Shown here: piece by piece, positions 8,355 through 18,952 of the stretch
Layout: the number at the start of each line of letters is the position of its first letter
How positions within the stretch are numbered: position 1 is the first letter of the stretch
Assembly: GCA_016401345.1 (NCBI GenBank)
Contig: JAEACG010000002.1
Coordinates: 248,001-312,000 of the forward strand
Origin: Fictibacillus nanhaiensis
GTDB lineage: Bacteria; Bacillota; Bacilli; Bacillales; Fictibacillaceae
Length of the DNA: 64,000 nucleotides
Direction: 5' to 3'
The notes under the pieces: model-generated
The model's input: only the letters and a program-made list of their open reading frames with translations
Told to the model about the DNA's origin: nothing
Database searches by the model: none
Translations under genes and position numbers: made by a program

Positions 8355-9596
8355 ATGTCTACATTAAGAGAAGAAGCACTACACATGCACCGCACACATC
8401 AAGGGAAATTAGAATCAAAATCAAAGGTACCTGTACGTAACGCGAAAGATTTAAGCTTAGCATATTCTCCAGGTGTGGCAGAGCCGTGTAAAGATATTTA
8501 TGATGACAAAACGAAAGTCTATGACTATACGATGAAGGGTAACACAGTAGCTGTTGTTTCTGATGGAACAGCTGTATTAGGTCTCGGAAATATCGGGCCA
8601 GAAGCTGCACTTCCTGTAATGGAAGGAAAAGCAGTACTATTTAAGAGTTTTGCTGGCGTTGATGCGTTCCCAATCTGCTTGAATACGACAGATGTGGACA
8701 AGATCGTTGAAACGGTGAAATTGCTTGAACCTACATTCGGCGGTGTGAACTTAGAAGATATTGCAGCACCGAATTGTTTCGTAGTCGAAGAGCGATTAAA
8801 GAAAGAAACGAATATTCCAATCTTCCATGATGATCAGCATGGTACAGCTATTGTTACGCTAGCGGGACTTGTAAATGCTCTTAAATTAACAGGACGTGAA
8901 ATGTCTAAGATTAAGGTCGTTGTTAACGGAGCTGGAGCAGCTGGAATCGCAATTATTAAATTGCTAGATCGTTTTGGTGTGAAAGATATCATCATGTGCG
9001 ACACAAAAGGTGCGATCTATGAAGGTCGTCCATTCGGAATGAACTCTGTGAAAAAAGAAGTTGCAAACTTTACGAACCGTACGAAACAAGAAGGAACACT
9101 TGCTGATGTAATCAGCGGCTCAGATGTTTTCGTCGGTGTTTCAGTAGAAGGTGCATTAACAAAATCAATGGTTGAGTCCATGAATCCAGAACCGATCATC
9201 TTTGCTATGGCTAACCCGAACCCTGAGATCATGCCACATGAAGCGCGTGAAGCAGGTGCGATGGTCATTGGAACAGGCCGATCTGATTTTCCTAACCAAG
9301 TAAATAACGTGTTAGCGTTTCCTGGTATTTTCCGCGGTGCTCTTGATGTTCGTGCAACACACATCAATGAGGAAATGAAGATTGCAGCGGTACATGCGAT
9401 CGCAAATCTAGTGAACCCAGTAGAATTGACGGCGGATTATGTAATTCCAGCACCATTCGATCCGCGTGTAGCACCTGCTGTAGCTGCAGCTGTAGCTACT
9501 GCGGCTATGGAAACGGGAGTAGCAAGACTTCGTGTGAATCCTGAAGACATCGCTGAAAAGACTAAGAAACTAGCTATCATCGGAAAAGATGAATGA
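8355..9596 (+). CDS. ytsJ: NAD(P)-dependent malic enzyme
   Basis: Oxidative decarboxylation of malate to pyruvate and CO2 in the cytosol. At 413 residues it is the short (YtsJ-type) malic enzyme, without the phosphotransacetylase tail seen in some bacterial forms. Visible motifs: the malic signature SLAYSPGVAEPCKDI near 36, the metal site EDIAAPNCF and FHDDQHGTA near 139-163, and the dinucleotide fold VNGAGAAGIA near 195. YtsJ of B. subtilis prefers NADP; cofactor choice here is not proven. The gene heads a cluster leading through a GntR regulator to acetyl-CoA carboxylase, linking malate/pyruvate to fatty acid synthesis and NADPH supply. Confidence 0.94.
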   Translation: MSTLREEALHMHRTHQGKLESKSKVPVRNAKDLSLAYSPGVAEPCKDIYDDKTKVYDYTMKGNTVAVVSDGTAVLGLGNIGPEAALPVMEGKAVLFKSFAGVDAFPICLNTTDVDKIVETVKLLEPTFGGVNLEDIAAPNCFVVEERLKKETNIPIFHDDQHGTAIVTLAGLVNALKLTGREMSKIKVVVNGAGAAGIAIIKLLDRFGVKDIIMCDTKGAIYEGRPFGMNSVKKEVANFTNRTKQEGTLADVISGSDVFVGVSVEGALTKSMVESMNPEPIIFAMANPNPEIMPHEAREAGAMVIGTGRSDFPNQVNNVLAFPGIFRGALDVRATHINEEMKIAAVHAIANLVNPVELTADYVIPAPFDPRVAPAVAAAVATAAMETGVARLRVNPEDIAEKTKKLAIIGKDE

Positions 9597-9616
9597 AACC
9601 GGTAGAGGAGAGAGGA

Positions 9617-10267
9617 ATGTCTGTCCAGCCTACCGAAAAAGTATATATAGAAATTCTTAAACAAATTAAAGCGATTATCGTTGAGGACGGTCTTCAAGCG
9701 GGTGACAAGCTCCCTTCTGAAAGGGAGCTGAGTGACCGCCTGAAGGTTGGAAGATCATCTGTTCGCGAAGCACTGCGATCTCTAGAACTTTTAGGTCTGA
9801 TTGAGACAAGAAGAGGCGAAGGGACCTTTATTCGTGAAGCAACCGGACACCGGCTCGTCGAAGTGCTAGCTTCGTTCATCTTGAATGATAATAAAGCTAG
9901 ACACGACCTTCAGGAAACAAGGCATATTGTTATTAAAGACTGTGTAGAGCTTGCAGTACGAAGGTGCAAATCTTCGACCATCTCAAAACTTACACAACTA
10001 ATTAAGCAGATGGATCCAAACGAACATGAACAAGTTAATGAAGCTTGCAAGCAATTTGAAAAGATTGTGATTCAAGCATGCGGCAATCATCTTCTTTATC
10101 GTTTATATGTAGAACTAACGGGTTATGGGTCTTCATTGCAACGAGCAAACTCGTACTGGTCACGAGCATTTTGTGAGGAAGTCCTGACACTTCTTCAATC
10201 AAAAGATGCTGTGAAGCTGACGAGTTTGTTATCAAAACAAAACGATGCTCTAAACGCAATCGAATAG
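9617..10267 (+). CDS. GntR-family transcriptional regulator, FadR subfamily
   Basis: A 216-residue regulator with a GntR winged-helix domain (about 5-75, including [20 protein letters not shown] and RRGEGTFI) and an alpha-helical FCD-type effector domain (about 85-200). The start at ATG 9617 follows AGAGGAG at ideal spacing; an ATG at 9593 overlaps the ytsJ stop but has no ribosome binding site. It lies inside the ytsJ-accD-accA cluster, and B. subtilis lacks a regulator in this position. The palindromic FadR-type operator in the ytsJ leader suggests autoregulation and control of malic enzyme and carboxylase; the effector is unknown but a small carboxylate is typical of the subfamily. Confidence 0.9.
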   Translation: MSVQPTEKVYIEILKQIKAIIVEDGLQAGDKLPSERELSDRLKVGRSSVREALRSLELLGLIETRRGEGTFIREATGHRLVEVLASFILNDNKARHDLQETRHIVIKDCVELAVRRCKSSTISKLTQLIKQMDPNEHEQVNEACKQFEKIVIQACGNHLLYRLYVELTGYGSSLQRANSYWSRAFCEEVLTLLQSKDAVKLTSLLSKQNDALNAIE

Positions 10268-10283
10268 GTGGTGTTATTCATTT

Positions 10284-11138
10284 ATGATAAAAGGATTGTT
10301 TGTAAAAAAGAAAAAATATGCCACGATACCGACTGGTAAAGTTAAACAAGACGTACCAGAAGGGATTATGAGTAAATGTCCAGAATGCAAGCACATCATG
10401 GTAACAAAAGAGTTAAGAAAAAACTTACTTGTATGTCAAGGTTGTCAATACCATTATCCAATGTCATCACAAGAACGAATAGCTGCACTGATTGATGAAG
10501 GAACATTCACAGAATATGACGCAGATATGATTTCAGGAAATCCTTTAGAGTTTCCTGATTATGTGGAGAAACTTGAAGGCGACCGAAAGAAAACCAAAAT
10601 TAACGAAGCTGTTGTTACAGGTGCAGGTCAGATAGATAGCCTTGATGTAACATTAGCGGTTATGGATTCTCGTTTTAGAATGGGTAGCATGGGTTCTGTT
10701 GTAGGTGAGAAGATCACACGTGCGATCGAGCACGCGATCGATAAAGAAACACCGTTTATTATCTTTACAGCATCAGGTGGAGCTAGAATGCAAGAAGGCG
10801 TTTTAAGCCTGATGCAGATGGCTAAAACGAGTGTCGCTCTTAAACGATTGAGTGACAGAGGGTTGCTGTTCATCTCTATCATGACACACCCAACTACTGG
10901 GGGAGTTTCCGCAAGTTTCGCATCTGTTGGTGATTACAATTTTGCTGAACCTAAAGCCTTGATTGGGTTTGCTGGCAGAAGAATCATCGAGCAAACCATT
11001 CGCCAAGAATTACCAGATGATTTTCAGACTGCTGAGTTTTTATTGAAGCATGGTCAGTTAGATAAAGTCATTCATAGAAGCGAAATGAAGAAAACTTTGA
11101 GTACGCTATTAAAGATTCATACAGAAGGGAGGGTGTAA
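10284..11138 (+). CDS. accD: acetyl-CoA carboxylase carboxyltransferase subunit beta
   Basis: Beta subunit of the carboxyltransferase that moves CO2 from biotin to acetyl-CoA, making malonyl-CoA for fatty acid synthesis. The 284-residue protein starts with the expected zinc ribbon (Cys32, Cys35, Cys51, Cys54), followed by the crotonase-fold carboxyltransferase domain with [12 protein letters not shown] and [13 protein letters not shown]. The GGTGG ribosome binding site lies just after the gntR stop. It is directly followed by accA, so both subunits are made from one message. Confidence 0.96.
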   Translation: MIKGLFVKKKKYATIPTGKVKQDVPEGIMSKCPECKHIMVTKELRKNLLVCQGCQYHYPMSSQERIAALIDEGTFTEYDADMISGNPLEFPDYVEKLEGDRKKTKINEAVVTGAGQIDSLDVTLAVMDSRFRMGSMGSVVGEKITRAIEHAIDKETPFIIFTASGGARMQEGVLSLMQMAKTSVALKRLSDRGLLFISIMTHPTTGGVSASFASVGDYNFAEPKALIGFAGRRIIEQTIRQELPDDFQTAEFLLKHGQLDKVIHRSEMKKTLSTLLKIHTEGRV

Positions 11139-11141
11139 GGC

Positions 11142-12119
11142 ATGGCTGCAGAACTAGAATTTGAAAGACCGATACATGAGCTGGAGAAAAAGATCGCAGA
11201 ACTTAAATCATTTATGGATGAAAAAGATATTGATTTAACTGATGAGATCAAAAGGCTAGAAGAAAAATTGTCTAACCTAGAAAACAGTACGTATTCAGAG
11301 ATGAAACCTTGGAATCGTGTTCAAATTGCCAGACATGCTGAACGCCCAACCACCCTTGATTATATTAACTATCTGTTTACGGATTTCATCGAATTACATG
11401 GAGACCGTCTTTTTGGTGACGATGAAGCGATCGTTGGAGGCGTAGCTTTTTATAAGAATCTACCTATAACGATCATCGGACACCAAAGAGGGAAAGATAC
11501 GAAAGAAAATCTTCGTCGTAATTTTGGGATGCCACATCCAGAAGGCTATCGTAAGGCACTTCGCTTAATGAAACAAGCGGAGAAGTTTAATAGACCTATT
11601 ATCTGTTTCATTGATACAAAAGGAGCATATCCAGGAAAAGCAGCTGAGGAAAGAGGGCAGAGTGAAGCGATCGCTCGTAACCTAGTTGAGATGGCTGGAT
11701 TAACTGTTCCTGTTATTTGTGTTGTGATCGGAGAAGGTGGAAGCGGTGGAGCATTAGCATTAGGTGTAGGGAATTATGTACACATGCTCGAGAACTCAAC
11801 CTACTCTGTTATCTCCCCAGAAGGTGCAGCTGCCATTCTTTGGAAAGATGCTTCGATGGCGAAAAAAGCAGCAGAATCGATGAGAATCACTGCTCCAGAC
11901 TTAAAAGAGTTAGGAATTATAGACGAGATTATTGAAGAAGTTAAGGGCGGAGCACATAAAGATGCTAAGTACCAGGCGGAATTGATCGACCAGGTTTTGG
12001 AAACTTCTTTAGATTCTCTGTTGTCTATGTCTCAAGAAGAGCTCATAAATCAACGCTATGAAAAATATAAAAAAATCGGACAATTTGGGTTTGTAAACGA
12101 TTCCATTGTTGTTAAATAG
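11142..12119 (+). CDS. accA: acetyl-CoA carboxylase carboxyltransferase subunit alpha
   Basis: Alpha subunit of the carboxyltransferase, 325 residues, partner of AccD; the two form an alpha2beta2 complex. An N-terminal helical region (1-60, [16 protein letters not shown]) precedes the crotonase-fold domain with [27 protein letters not shown]-type signature residues near 108-135 and the glycine-rich [16 protein letters not shown] near 195. Only three bases separate the accD stop and the accA start, with a GGGAGGGTG site before it. A terminator follows, so the ytsJ-gntR-accD-accA unit ends here. Confidence 0.96.
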   Translation: MAAELEFERPIHELEKKIAELKSFMDEKDIDLTDEIKRLEEKLSNLENSTYSEMKPWNRVQIARHAERPTTLDYINYLFTDFIELHGDRLFGDDEAIVGGVAFYKNLPITIIGHQRGKDTKENLRRNFGMPHPEGYRKALRLMKQAEKFNRPIICFIDTKGAYPGKAAEERGQSEAIARNLVEMAGLTVPVICVVIGEGGSGGALALGVGNYVHMLENSTYSVISPEGAAAILWKDASMAKKAAESMRITAPDLKELGIIDEIIEEVKGGAHKDAKYQAELIDQVLETSLDSLLSMSQEELINQRYEKYKKIGQFGFVNDSIVVK

Positions 12120-12121
12120 GG

Positions 12122-12158
12122 AATGTGCCTTTCTGCTTAGGGAAAGGCGCATTTTTTT
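12122..12158 (+). terminator. accA terminator
   Basis: Stem AATGTGCCTTTC / GAAAGGCGCATT with a short loop and a seven-T run, just after the accA stop. Confidence 0.88.
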
Positions 12159-12177
12159 GCCTATTGTTGTCTATTGT

Positions 12178-12192
12178 GTTCAACATTTGAAC
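12178..12192. promoter_or_regulatory. inverted repeat in the pfkA promoter region
   Basis: GTTCAACATTTGAAC: perfect 6-bp arms with a 3-bp centre. It overlaps a plausible but weak promoter (TTGTGT, 17 bp, TATTTT) upstream of pfkA. No known operator assigned. Confidence 0.4.
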
Positions 12193-12207
12193 ATGATATT
12201 TTAATAA

Positions 12208-13197
<990 letters not shown>

Positions 13198-13207
13198 TCT
13201 GCTTAAT

Positions 13208-13249
13208 GCATCGTACGGCTGCGGGTTAACTGCAGAAGCCTTACGATGC
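13208..13249 (+). other. stem-loop between pfkA and pyk
   Basis: GCATCGTAcGGCT (13208-13220) can pair with AGCCtTACGATGC (13237-13249) with one internal mismatch, giving a 12-pair stem and a 16-nt loop. No T-run follows, so it is not a standard terminator; an mRNA-stabilising or processing hairpin is possible. Confidence 0.6.
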
Positions 13250-13285
13250 CTTTCTGCGAAAAAAGAAAATCAGGAGGCCATTTAC

Positions 13286-15043
13286 ATGATGCGCAAAACA
13301 AAAATCGTTTGTACGATAGGACCGGCAAGCGAAAGTATTGATAAGTTAAAAGAATTAATGAATGCTGGGATGAACGTTTCCCGCCTAAATTTCTCTCACG
13401 GTGACTTTGATGAGCACGGTCAACGAATCATCAACATTCGTGAAGCATCGAAAGAGCTTGGAAAAACAGTTGCGATCTTGTTAGATACAAAGGGACCTGA
13501 AATCCGTACTCAAACGCTAGAAGGCGGAGTAGCTGAACTTGTTGCTGGAAACGAATTAATCGTTTCTATGGAAGAAGTAGTGGGTAACGACAAAAAGATC
13601 TCTGTAACATATCCAGGTCTTGTTGAAGACGTACATGTTGGATCAAGAATCCTGCTTGATGACGGACTGATCGAACTTGAAGTAACAGCGATCGGCGAAA
13701 AAGAACTGACTACAAAAATCTTAAACTCCGGTACATTAAAAAATAAAAAAGGTGTAAACGTACCTAACGTAAGCGTGAAACTTCCTGGTATCACAGACAA
13801 AGATGCAAAAGATATCGAATTTGGTATCGAGCAAGGTGTTGATTTTATTGCTGCGTCATTCGTACGTCGTGCAACAGATGTTCTTGAAATTCGTGAGATC
13901 TTAGATCGACACAACGCTAACCATATTCAAATCATCCCTAAGATCGAGAACCAAGAAGGTGTAGACAATATCGATGAGATCCTTGCTGTTTCTGACGGTC
14001 TTATGGTAGCACGTGGTGACCTTGGTGTTGAAATTCCGGCTGAAGAAGTACCTCTTGTACAAAAGATGCTGATCAAAAAGTGTAACGAGCTTGGAAAGCC
14101 TGTTATTACAGCAACTCAAATGTTAGATTCTATGCAGCGTAACCCGCGTCCAACACGTGCTGAAGCAAGTGACGTAGCAAACGCGATCTTTGACGGAACA
14201 GATGCGATCATGCTTTCAGGTGAAACAGCTGCTGGTACTTATCCAGTTGAAGCGGTTCTTACCATGCATAAGATTGCTAGCCGTGCTGAAAGTTCTTTGA
14301 ACTATAAAACATTATTATCTTCAAGAAGCAAAGAAAGCAAAACGACAATTACAGACGCGATTTCTCAATCTGTTTCCTTTACAGCTCTTAACCTTGATGC
14401 AGATGCTGTTATTACTGCTACTGAAAAAGGACAAACAGCTCGTATGATTTCGAAATATCGTCCAAAAGCTCCTATTATCGCTGTAACAAGCAACGAAGAC
14501 GTTTGCCGTAAGCTTGCACTTGTTTGGGGAGTAACACCTGTAAAAGGTGAGAAAGCTGGAACAACAGATGAAATGTTCCAAATTGCGATTGATTCAGCGA
14601 TTAAAGCTGAAGCTGTTCAACATGGAAACCTTGTAGTGATCACTGCAGGTGTACCAGTAGGTGAATCTGGATCTACAAACTTAATGAAAGTTCATATTAT
14701 TGGTGATGTGCTTGCTAAAGCTCAAGGAATCGGACAATCATCAGCTTCAGGGAAAGTAGTAGTAGCTAAAACAGCTCAAGAAGCGATGGAAAAGATGACT
14801 GAAGGCGCAATTCTTGTAACAGTTGGAACGGACCGTGATATGATTGCTGCATTCGAAAAAGCATCAGCTGTTATTACAGAAGAAGGCGGACTAACAAGCC
14901 ATGCTGCTGTATGTGGAGTATCTCTAAGTATTCCTGTTATCGTTGGTTTACAAAATGCTACGGAAATCTTTAAAGATGGCCAAGAGATCACAATCGATGC
15001 TTCTGTTGGATACATTTATGACGGAAGAAAGAACGTTATCTAA
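13286..15043 (+). CDS. pyk: pyruvate kinase
   Basis: Converts phosphoenolpyruvate and ADP to pyruvate and ATP. At 585 residues it is the long Bacillus type: a standard TIM barrel with inserted B domain and effector domain (about 1-470, with [13 protein letters not shown] at the start and [16 protein letters not shown] near 218), plus an extra C-terminal domain (about 475-585) resembling the mobile PEP-synthase domain, with [18 protein letters not shown]. The AGGAGG site is 10-15 nt upstream of two adjacent ATGs (13286 and 13289); either could be used. Confidence 0.97.
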   Translation: MMRKTKIVCTIGPASESIDKLKELMNAGMNVSRLNFSHGDFDEHGQRIINIREASKELGKTVAILLDTKGPEIRTQTLEGGVAELVAGNELIVSMEEVVGNDKKISVTYPGLVEDVHVGSRILLDDGLIELEVTAIGEKELTTKILNSGTLKNKKGVNVPNVSVKLPGITDKDAKDIEFGIEQGVDFIAASFVRRATDVLEIREILDRHNANHIQIIPKIENQEGVDNIDEILAVSDGLMVARGDLGVEIPAEEVPLVQKMLIKKCNELGKPVITATQMLDSMQRNPRPTRAEASDVANAIFDGTDAIMLSGETAAGTYPVEAVLTMHKIASRAESSLNYKTLLSSRSKESKTTITDAISQSVSFTALNLDADAVITATEKGQTARMISKYRPKAPIIAVTSNEDVCRKLALVWGVTPVKGEKAGTTDEMFQIAIDSAIKAEAVQHGNLVVITAGVPVGESGSTNLMKVHIIGDVLAKAQGIGQSSASGKVVVAKTAQEAMEKMTEGAILVTVGTDRDMIAAFEKASAVITEEGGLTSHAAVCGVSLSIPVIVGLQNATEIFKDGQEITIDASVGYIYDGRKNVI

Positions 15044-15050
15044 TTATGCG

Positions 15051-15080
15051 AAAAGAGAAGGGTGAAACCTTCTCTTTTTT
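15051..15080 (+). terminator. pyk terminator
   Basis: AAAAGAGAAGG / CCTTCTCTTTT stem with GTGAAA loop and T-run right after the pyk stop. Confidence 0.93.
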
Positions 15081-15144
15081 GATACGTAAAAAATGGCATA
15101 GGCTTAATCTGCTTATTATTTGTTTAACGAAAGCGGTGATTTAA

Positions 15145-15540
15145 ATGTTCCGTAAGCTATTACCTATATTTATTCTTATTCCTGCTATTGAAGTAGCTCT
15201 GTTTATCTTGGCAGGGCAATATATAGGAATTCCTGCAACGATTGCTGGAATATTTATTACCGGTATATTAGGTGCTTATTTGGCAAAAAAAGAAGGGGTA
15301 GAGACGCTTCAACGCGTGAAGATGCAGCTCGAGAGCGGTCAGATGCCAGGAGAAGCAGTTCTTGATGGGGCATGTATTCTGGTCGGTGGTGCATTACTCT
15401 TAGCACCTGGATTTCTAACTGACATTATAGGTTTCTTCTTACTTATCCCTCCACTAAGAAAACCAGTGAAGTTGTGGATGAAAGCGAAACTCTTCCAAAA
15501 GATGCAATCAGGACAGTTTTACTTCATAAAAAGAAGGTAA
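15145..15540 (+). CDS. fxsA: FxsA family membrane protein
   Basis: A 131-residue inner membrane protein of the FxsA/YtzA family. In E. coli, overexpression of the homologue suppresses phage T7 exclusion by the F plasmid; the normal function is unknown. Hydrophobic segments lie at about 5-23, 27-46 and 77-101, with the family-typical motifs IPAIEVALF near the start and APGFLTDIIGFFLLIPPLR near 93. The start has a modest AAGCGGTGAT site. The same position downstream of pyk is seen in B. subtilis. Confidence 0.88.
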   Translation: MFRKLLPIFILIPAIEVALFILAGQYIGIPATIAGIFITGILGAYLAKKEGVETLQRVKMQLESGQMPGEAVLDGACILVGGALLLAPGFLTDIIGFFLLIPPLRKPVKLWMKAKLFQKMQSGQFYFIKRR

Positions 15541-15640
15541 AGTCATTATTTACTGCCAGAGTCAACATAGCAGATCAAATGAGGCAGTTTCTAAAAGATT
15601 TTTGCTTTCAAGTCTGTTTATTTATTCTTCTTTGCAAATT

Positions 15641-15767
15641 GGTTGTAGTGGAAGGTTGTCGACTCCTACGGGACGAGCGGTCAGGTGAGACTCCTAATTG
15701 CAAGAAGTGGCAGGAGGCTCACCGGTCGCCCCGCGGAAAGCGAGCAACCTGTAATGGAAATCAACTA
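15641..15767. repeat. dispersed foldable repeat, copy 1
   Basis: About 127 bp between fxsA and ytvI. Hallmarks are AAGGTTGTCGACTCCT, GGACGAGCGG, GGTGAGA, GGCTCACCGG, CCCCGCGGAAAGCGAGCAAC and an end reading GGAAATCAAC. The two halves are imperfectly complementary (GGTGAG/CTCACC in the centre, GGTTG/CAACC outside), so the whole unit can fold into one long hairpin. Related copies occur at 46417, 54407 and 59554. It has no coding capacity of its own; short ORFs across it are incidental. Confidence 0.85.
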
Positions 15768-15801
15768 CTTTCAGAAGCACCAATGAATACAAAAACATAA
15801 C

Positions 15802-15840
15802 AAAAAGAACGATGCTCATTTCCAGCAATCGTTCTTTTTA
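15802..15840. terminator. bidirectional terminator between the copy-1 repeat and ytvI
   Basis: AAAAAGAACGATGC (from 15802) pairs with GCAATCGTTCTTTTT (15825-15839); A and T runs on both sides. It serves ytvI on the minus strand. Confidence 0.88.
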
Positions 15841-16965
15841 TTTGTGTATAGGCTTCATAACAAATTGATAGATCTCATGAAAGAACTTTGCTTCGTAGAG
15901 TGCACGAATAACAACTAGGATAACAGGTCCGATGATAAGGCCAACAAACCCAAGAAGCTGAAACCCAGCAAATAAAGAGACTAGTGTAGCAAGAGGATCG
16001 AGTCCGATCGTTTTTGATAAAAGCTTTGGTTCCATAATCTGTCTTTGTATAACAACAACTCCATACAAAATGGATAGTCCGATCGTCAGCGTATAATTTC
16101 CTGTTAAGAAACAATAAGCGATCCATGGCAGAAAGACAGCACCTGTCCCAAGGTATGGAAGCAGATCTATCGCCCCAATTAGAACAGATATGGTAACTGC
16201 ATAATCAATTCGCATCAACAAAAGACCTACTAATACGATACATGCTGTGATAGAGATTAAGGTTAATTGTGCTTTTAAAAAACCGAATAAAGCTTTTCTC
16301 AGTTCTACATATACCGTTGTGACGGTGTGGATTAATTTTTCAGGAAAGAGCGCGTTAAGAAACCCTATCAGTCGGTACCAGTCTTTACTTATAAAAAAAG
16401 CAGCGAGAAGAGAAAAAATAAAAACCGTTAAAAAAGTTGGAAGACTTACGATCATTAGAGAGACACTATTAATCACGGCCTGTGTCATACTGGATGCATT
16501 CGTGGTTATTCCTGTTCCAATCTTCTCGATATTATCCATGACTGTTTCTTGTTGATCGGTACCCAACTTGCTATAGATGGAGAGCAAATCTTGATATAAA
16601 GGGAGAACGTTCATTTTAAATGATCGTTCAAAGTAAAAGACCAATTCTTGAATATAAGCGGGTAACTCATGTGCAATATAGGCAAAACCAGTCATCATCT
16701 CTTGAATGAGCAAGGTTAGTAACAAGACAATTACACCTAAAAGGCCTAATATAGAAAGAATGACGGCAAGTGCTCTATTCACTTTAAAACGATTTACGAT
16801 AAAGTCTACAAACGGGTTGATCATAAGTGCTATGATTGCGCCTGCTATGAATGGATAAAGAATAGCAGAAACATAATAGCCAGAAAAAATAAGGGCAACA
16901 GCGAGGGATAGAATAAATACAATACGCAATAAACGATGTGTCAGTTCAGCATACAAATTTTCCAC
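15838..16965 (-). CDS. ytvI: AI-2E-family transporter, sporulation protein YtvI
   Basis: A 375-residue polytopic protein with about eight hydrophobic segments and the family-typical late motif GLDPLATLVSLFAGFQLLGFVGLIIGP-type residues near 310-340. It belongs to the AI-2E/PerM superfamily; YtvI is annotated in Bacillus as a sporulation integral membrane protein of unknown substrate. The frame opens at a GTG (16965). A TTG three codons later has better spacing to the AGGTGG that covers the GTG, so the true start may be 16956. Confidence 0.85.
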   Translation of the reverse strand: MENLYAELTHRLLRIVFILSLAVALIFSGYYVSAILYPFIAGAIIALMINPFVDFIVNRFKVNRALAVILSILGLLGVIVLLLTLLIQEMMTGFAYIAHELPAYIQELVFYFERSFKMNVLPLYQDLLSIYSKLGTDQQETVMDNIEKIGTGITTNASSMTQAVINSVSLMIVSLPTFLTVFIFSLLAAFFISKDWYRLIGFLNALFPEKLIHTVTTVYVELRKALFGFLKAQLTLISITACIVLVGLLLMRIDYAVTISVLIGAIDLLPYLGTGAVFLPWIAYCFLTGNYTLTIGLSILYGVVVIQRQIMEPKLLSKTIGLDPLATLVSLFAGFQLLGFVGLIIGPVILVVIRALYEAKFFHEIYQFVMKPIHK

Positions 16966-17010
16966 CTGCCTTTACGTACATATAAATTAGTGAGAAAGGA
17001 ATGAAAATCT

Positions 17011-17472
17011 ATGGGACCTTTACTGTTTTTATTCGGATTATTAATTATTGGCTTATTGGCAAAAAATCAATCTTTAATCGTCGCGGTCGCCTTTTTGATA
17101 GTGTTAAAATTTACCGGTATGGGTGATAAATGGTTTTCTGTTATACAGCAAAAAGGTATAAATTGGGGTGTGACGATTATTACAATTGCCGTATTAGTTC
17201 CGATAGCATCTGGTGAGATTGGGTTTAAACAGTTGTCTGAATCATTGCGTTCTTATTATGCGTGGGTTGCTCTATTATCGGGCATTTTCGTAGCGGTAAT
17301 CGCAAGTAAAGGACTTCATCTGCTTCAGAATGATCCTCATATTACTGCTGCTTTGGTCTTTGGAACGATCCTGGCCGTCGCTCTTTTTAAAGGAGTTGCT
17401 GTAGGACCATTGATCGGGGCAGGAATTGCATATATGGCTATGAAAGTCGTTGGAATGTTTTCAGGTTCATGA
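17011..17472 (+). CDS. ytwI: UPF0756 (DUF441) membrane protein, YtwI-like
   Basis: A 153-residue hydrophobic protein with four or five membrane segments, opening MGPLLFLFGLLIIGLLAKN and containing TGMGDKWF and IPASGEIGF-like family signatures. It belongs to the DUF441 family, of unknown function. The ATG follows GAAAGGAATG. It is divergent from ytvI and upstream of citZ, as in B. subtilis. Confidence 0.85.
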   Translation: MGPLLFLFGLLIIGLLAKNQSLIVAVAFLIVLKFTGMGDKWFSVIQQKGINWGVTIITIAVLVPIASGEIGFKQLSESLRSYYAWVALLSGIFVAVIASKGLHLLQNDPHITAALVFGTILAVALFKGVAVGPLIGAGIAYMAMKVVGMFSGS

Positions 17473-17501
17473 CGCTTTCCGCACGAAATAAGTGATATCC
17501 G

Positions 17502-17530
17502 TTCACAAATATCAGATTATTGTTTATAAT
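17502..17530 (+). promoter_or_regulatory. SigA promoter of citZ
   Basis: TTCACA (17502-17507), 17-bp spacer, TATAAT (17525-17530), leaving a leader of about 185 nt before citZ. The -10 is inside an inverted repeat ATTAT-TGTTT-ATAAT (17516-17530), a possible operator; it is not the ATAA-N7-TTAT pattern expected for CcpC. Confidence 0.7.
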
Positions 17531-17721
17531 TGATGTGTATGTCCCATTTCCTTTAAATAGTCTTTCATTTTTCAAGTCTCAGTTTCGAGATTAAAAAAGT
17601 TGGGAATGTAACCTTGAATCCGGCTTTTTTATTACATGGAAAATGTAAGCTCTTTCTATTTTTTTAAAAGTGAAACAATTAAAGGAGAAGAGAGAATAAC
17701 AGAAAAAAAGGAGAGATAGCC

Positions 17722-18837
17722 ATGACAGCTACAAGAGGATTAGAAGGAATTGTTGCAACGACATCTTCTGTCAGCTCTATCATTGACGATGTATTAACCT
17801 ATAGAGGATATAGCATTGATGACTTAGCTGAACATGCAACTTTTGAGGAAGTTGTATACTTGCTTTGGAATGGTAAACTGCCTTCCCAATCTGAACTAGA
17901 ATCTTTTAAATCAGAACTTGCTGAGGCTAGTGAGCTGCCCGCAGAATTGTTGGAACAAATGAAATCGCTTCCTTTGAAGAATACACATCCTATGACTGTA
18001 TTGCGTACAATCGTGTCAACATTAGCGATGTATGATTCAGAAGCAGAGGATATGTCTACAGATGGAAACTACAAAAAAGCCATCCGTCTTCAAGCACAGA
18101 TGTCATCACTTGTAACGGCATTTGCACGTATTAGGGAAGGAAAAGATCCGATTGCTCCTAAAAAAGAACTTAGCTATGCAGCTAACTTCCTATATATGCT
18201 TACAGGTAAAGAACCTGATGAAATTTCTGAAACTGCTTTTAATAAAGCATTAGTTCTACATGCTGACCATGAGCTAAATGCATCCACGTTCACTGCACGT
18301 GTTTGTGTAGCTACTCTTTCTGATATTTATTCAGGCATTACAGCAGCGATCGGTGCTTTAAAAGGACCACTTCATGGTGGAGCAAACGAACAAGTAATGA
18401 AGATGCTTTCTGAGATCGGTGAAGAAGCAAACGTAGAATCTTACTTGGACAACGCGATTGAGAATAAACAAAAGATCATGGGCTTTGGTCACCGTGTATA
18501 CAAGAACGGCGATCCACGTGCAAAACATTTGCGTGAAATGTCTAAACAGCTAACATCGATTACAGGTGAAGAAAAATGGTACACAATGAGCGTAAAAATT
18601 GATGATACGCTTAAGCAGAAGAAAGGCTTGCTGCCAAACGTAGATTTCTATTCTGCTAGTGTTTACCACAGCTTAGGTATCGACCATGACTTATTCACGC
18701 CAATCTTTGCGATCAGCCGTGTTTCTGGCTGGATTGCACATATCTTAGAACAATATGAAAACAACCGTTTAATCCGCCCTCGTGCTGAATATATCGGACC
18801 TGACATGCAGCAGTATGTTGCTTTAGAACAAAGATAA
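17722..18837 (+). CDS. citZ: citrate synthase
   Basis: Condenses oxaloacetate and acetyl-CoA to citrate, first step of the Krebs cycle. The 371-residue Gram-positive dimeric form carries the catalytic residues in LHADHELNAS (about 187-196), GPLHGGANEQV (about 216-226), MGFGHRVYKNGDPRA (about 254-268) and a late Asp in VDFYSASVY. The start follows AAAGGAGAG. It is followed by icd and mdh, although hairpins between the genes suggest partial termination or processing. Confidence 0.96.
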   Translation: MTATRGLEGIVATTSSVSSIIDDVLTYRGYSIDDLAEHATFEEVVYLLWNGKLPSQSELESFKSELAEASELPAELLEQMKSLPLKNTHPMTVLRTIVSTLAMYDSEAEDMSTDGNYKKAIRLQAQMSSLVTAFARIREGKDPIAPKKELSYAANFLYMLTGKEPDEISETAFNKALVLHADHELNASTFTARVCVATLSDIYSGITAAIGALKGPLHGGANEQVMKMLSEIGEEANVESYLDNAIENKQKIMGFGHRVYKNGDPRAKHLREMSKQLTSITGEEKWYTMSVKIDDTLKQKKGLLPNVDFYSASVYHSLGIDHDLFTPIFAISRVSGWIAHILEQYENNRLIRPRAEYIGPDMQQYVALEQR

Positions 18838-18862
18838 TATAAAAACTATAGGCTATATCTTT

Positions 18863-18890
18863 AAAAGAGAAGGGATTCTTCTTCTCTTTT
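18863..18890 (+). terminator. citZ-icd intergenic hairpin
   Basis: AAAAGAGAAG (18863-18872) / CTTCTCTTTT (18881-18890), perfect 10-bp stem with an 8-nt loop and T-rich 3' arm. Probably a leaky terminator within the operon. Confidence 0.75.
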
Positions 18891-18952
18891 CCCTATGTTT
18901 TTTAGTAGACTAGTATAGTACATGCAATACAAGAATTAGGAGGAATTTAGAA

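Noticed and set aside
15474-15800. 108-residue ORF overlapping fxsA and repeat copy 1
   Set aside because: It starts inside fxsA in another frame and owes its length to the repeat; the same holds for the ORF at 59555-59752 over copy 4.
17516-17530. CcpC-type operator at citZ
   Set aside because: The inverted repeat is ATTAT-N5-ATAAT, not the ATAA-N7-TTAT expected for CcpC; kept only as a note on the promoter.
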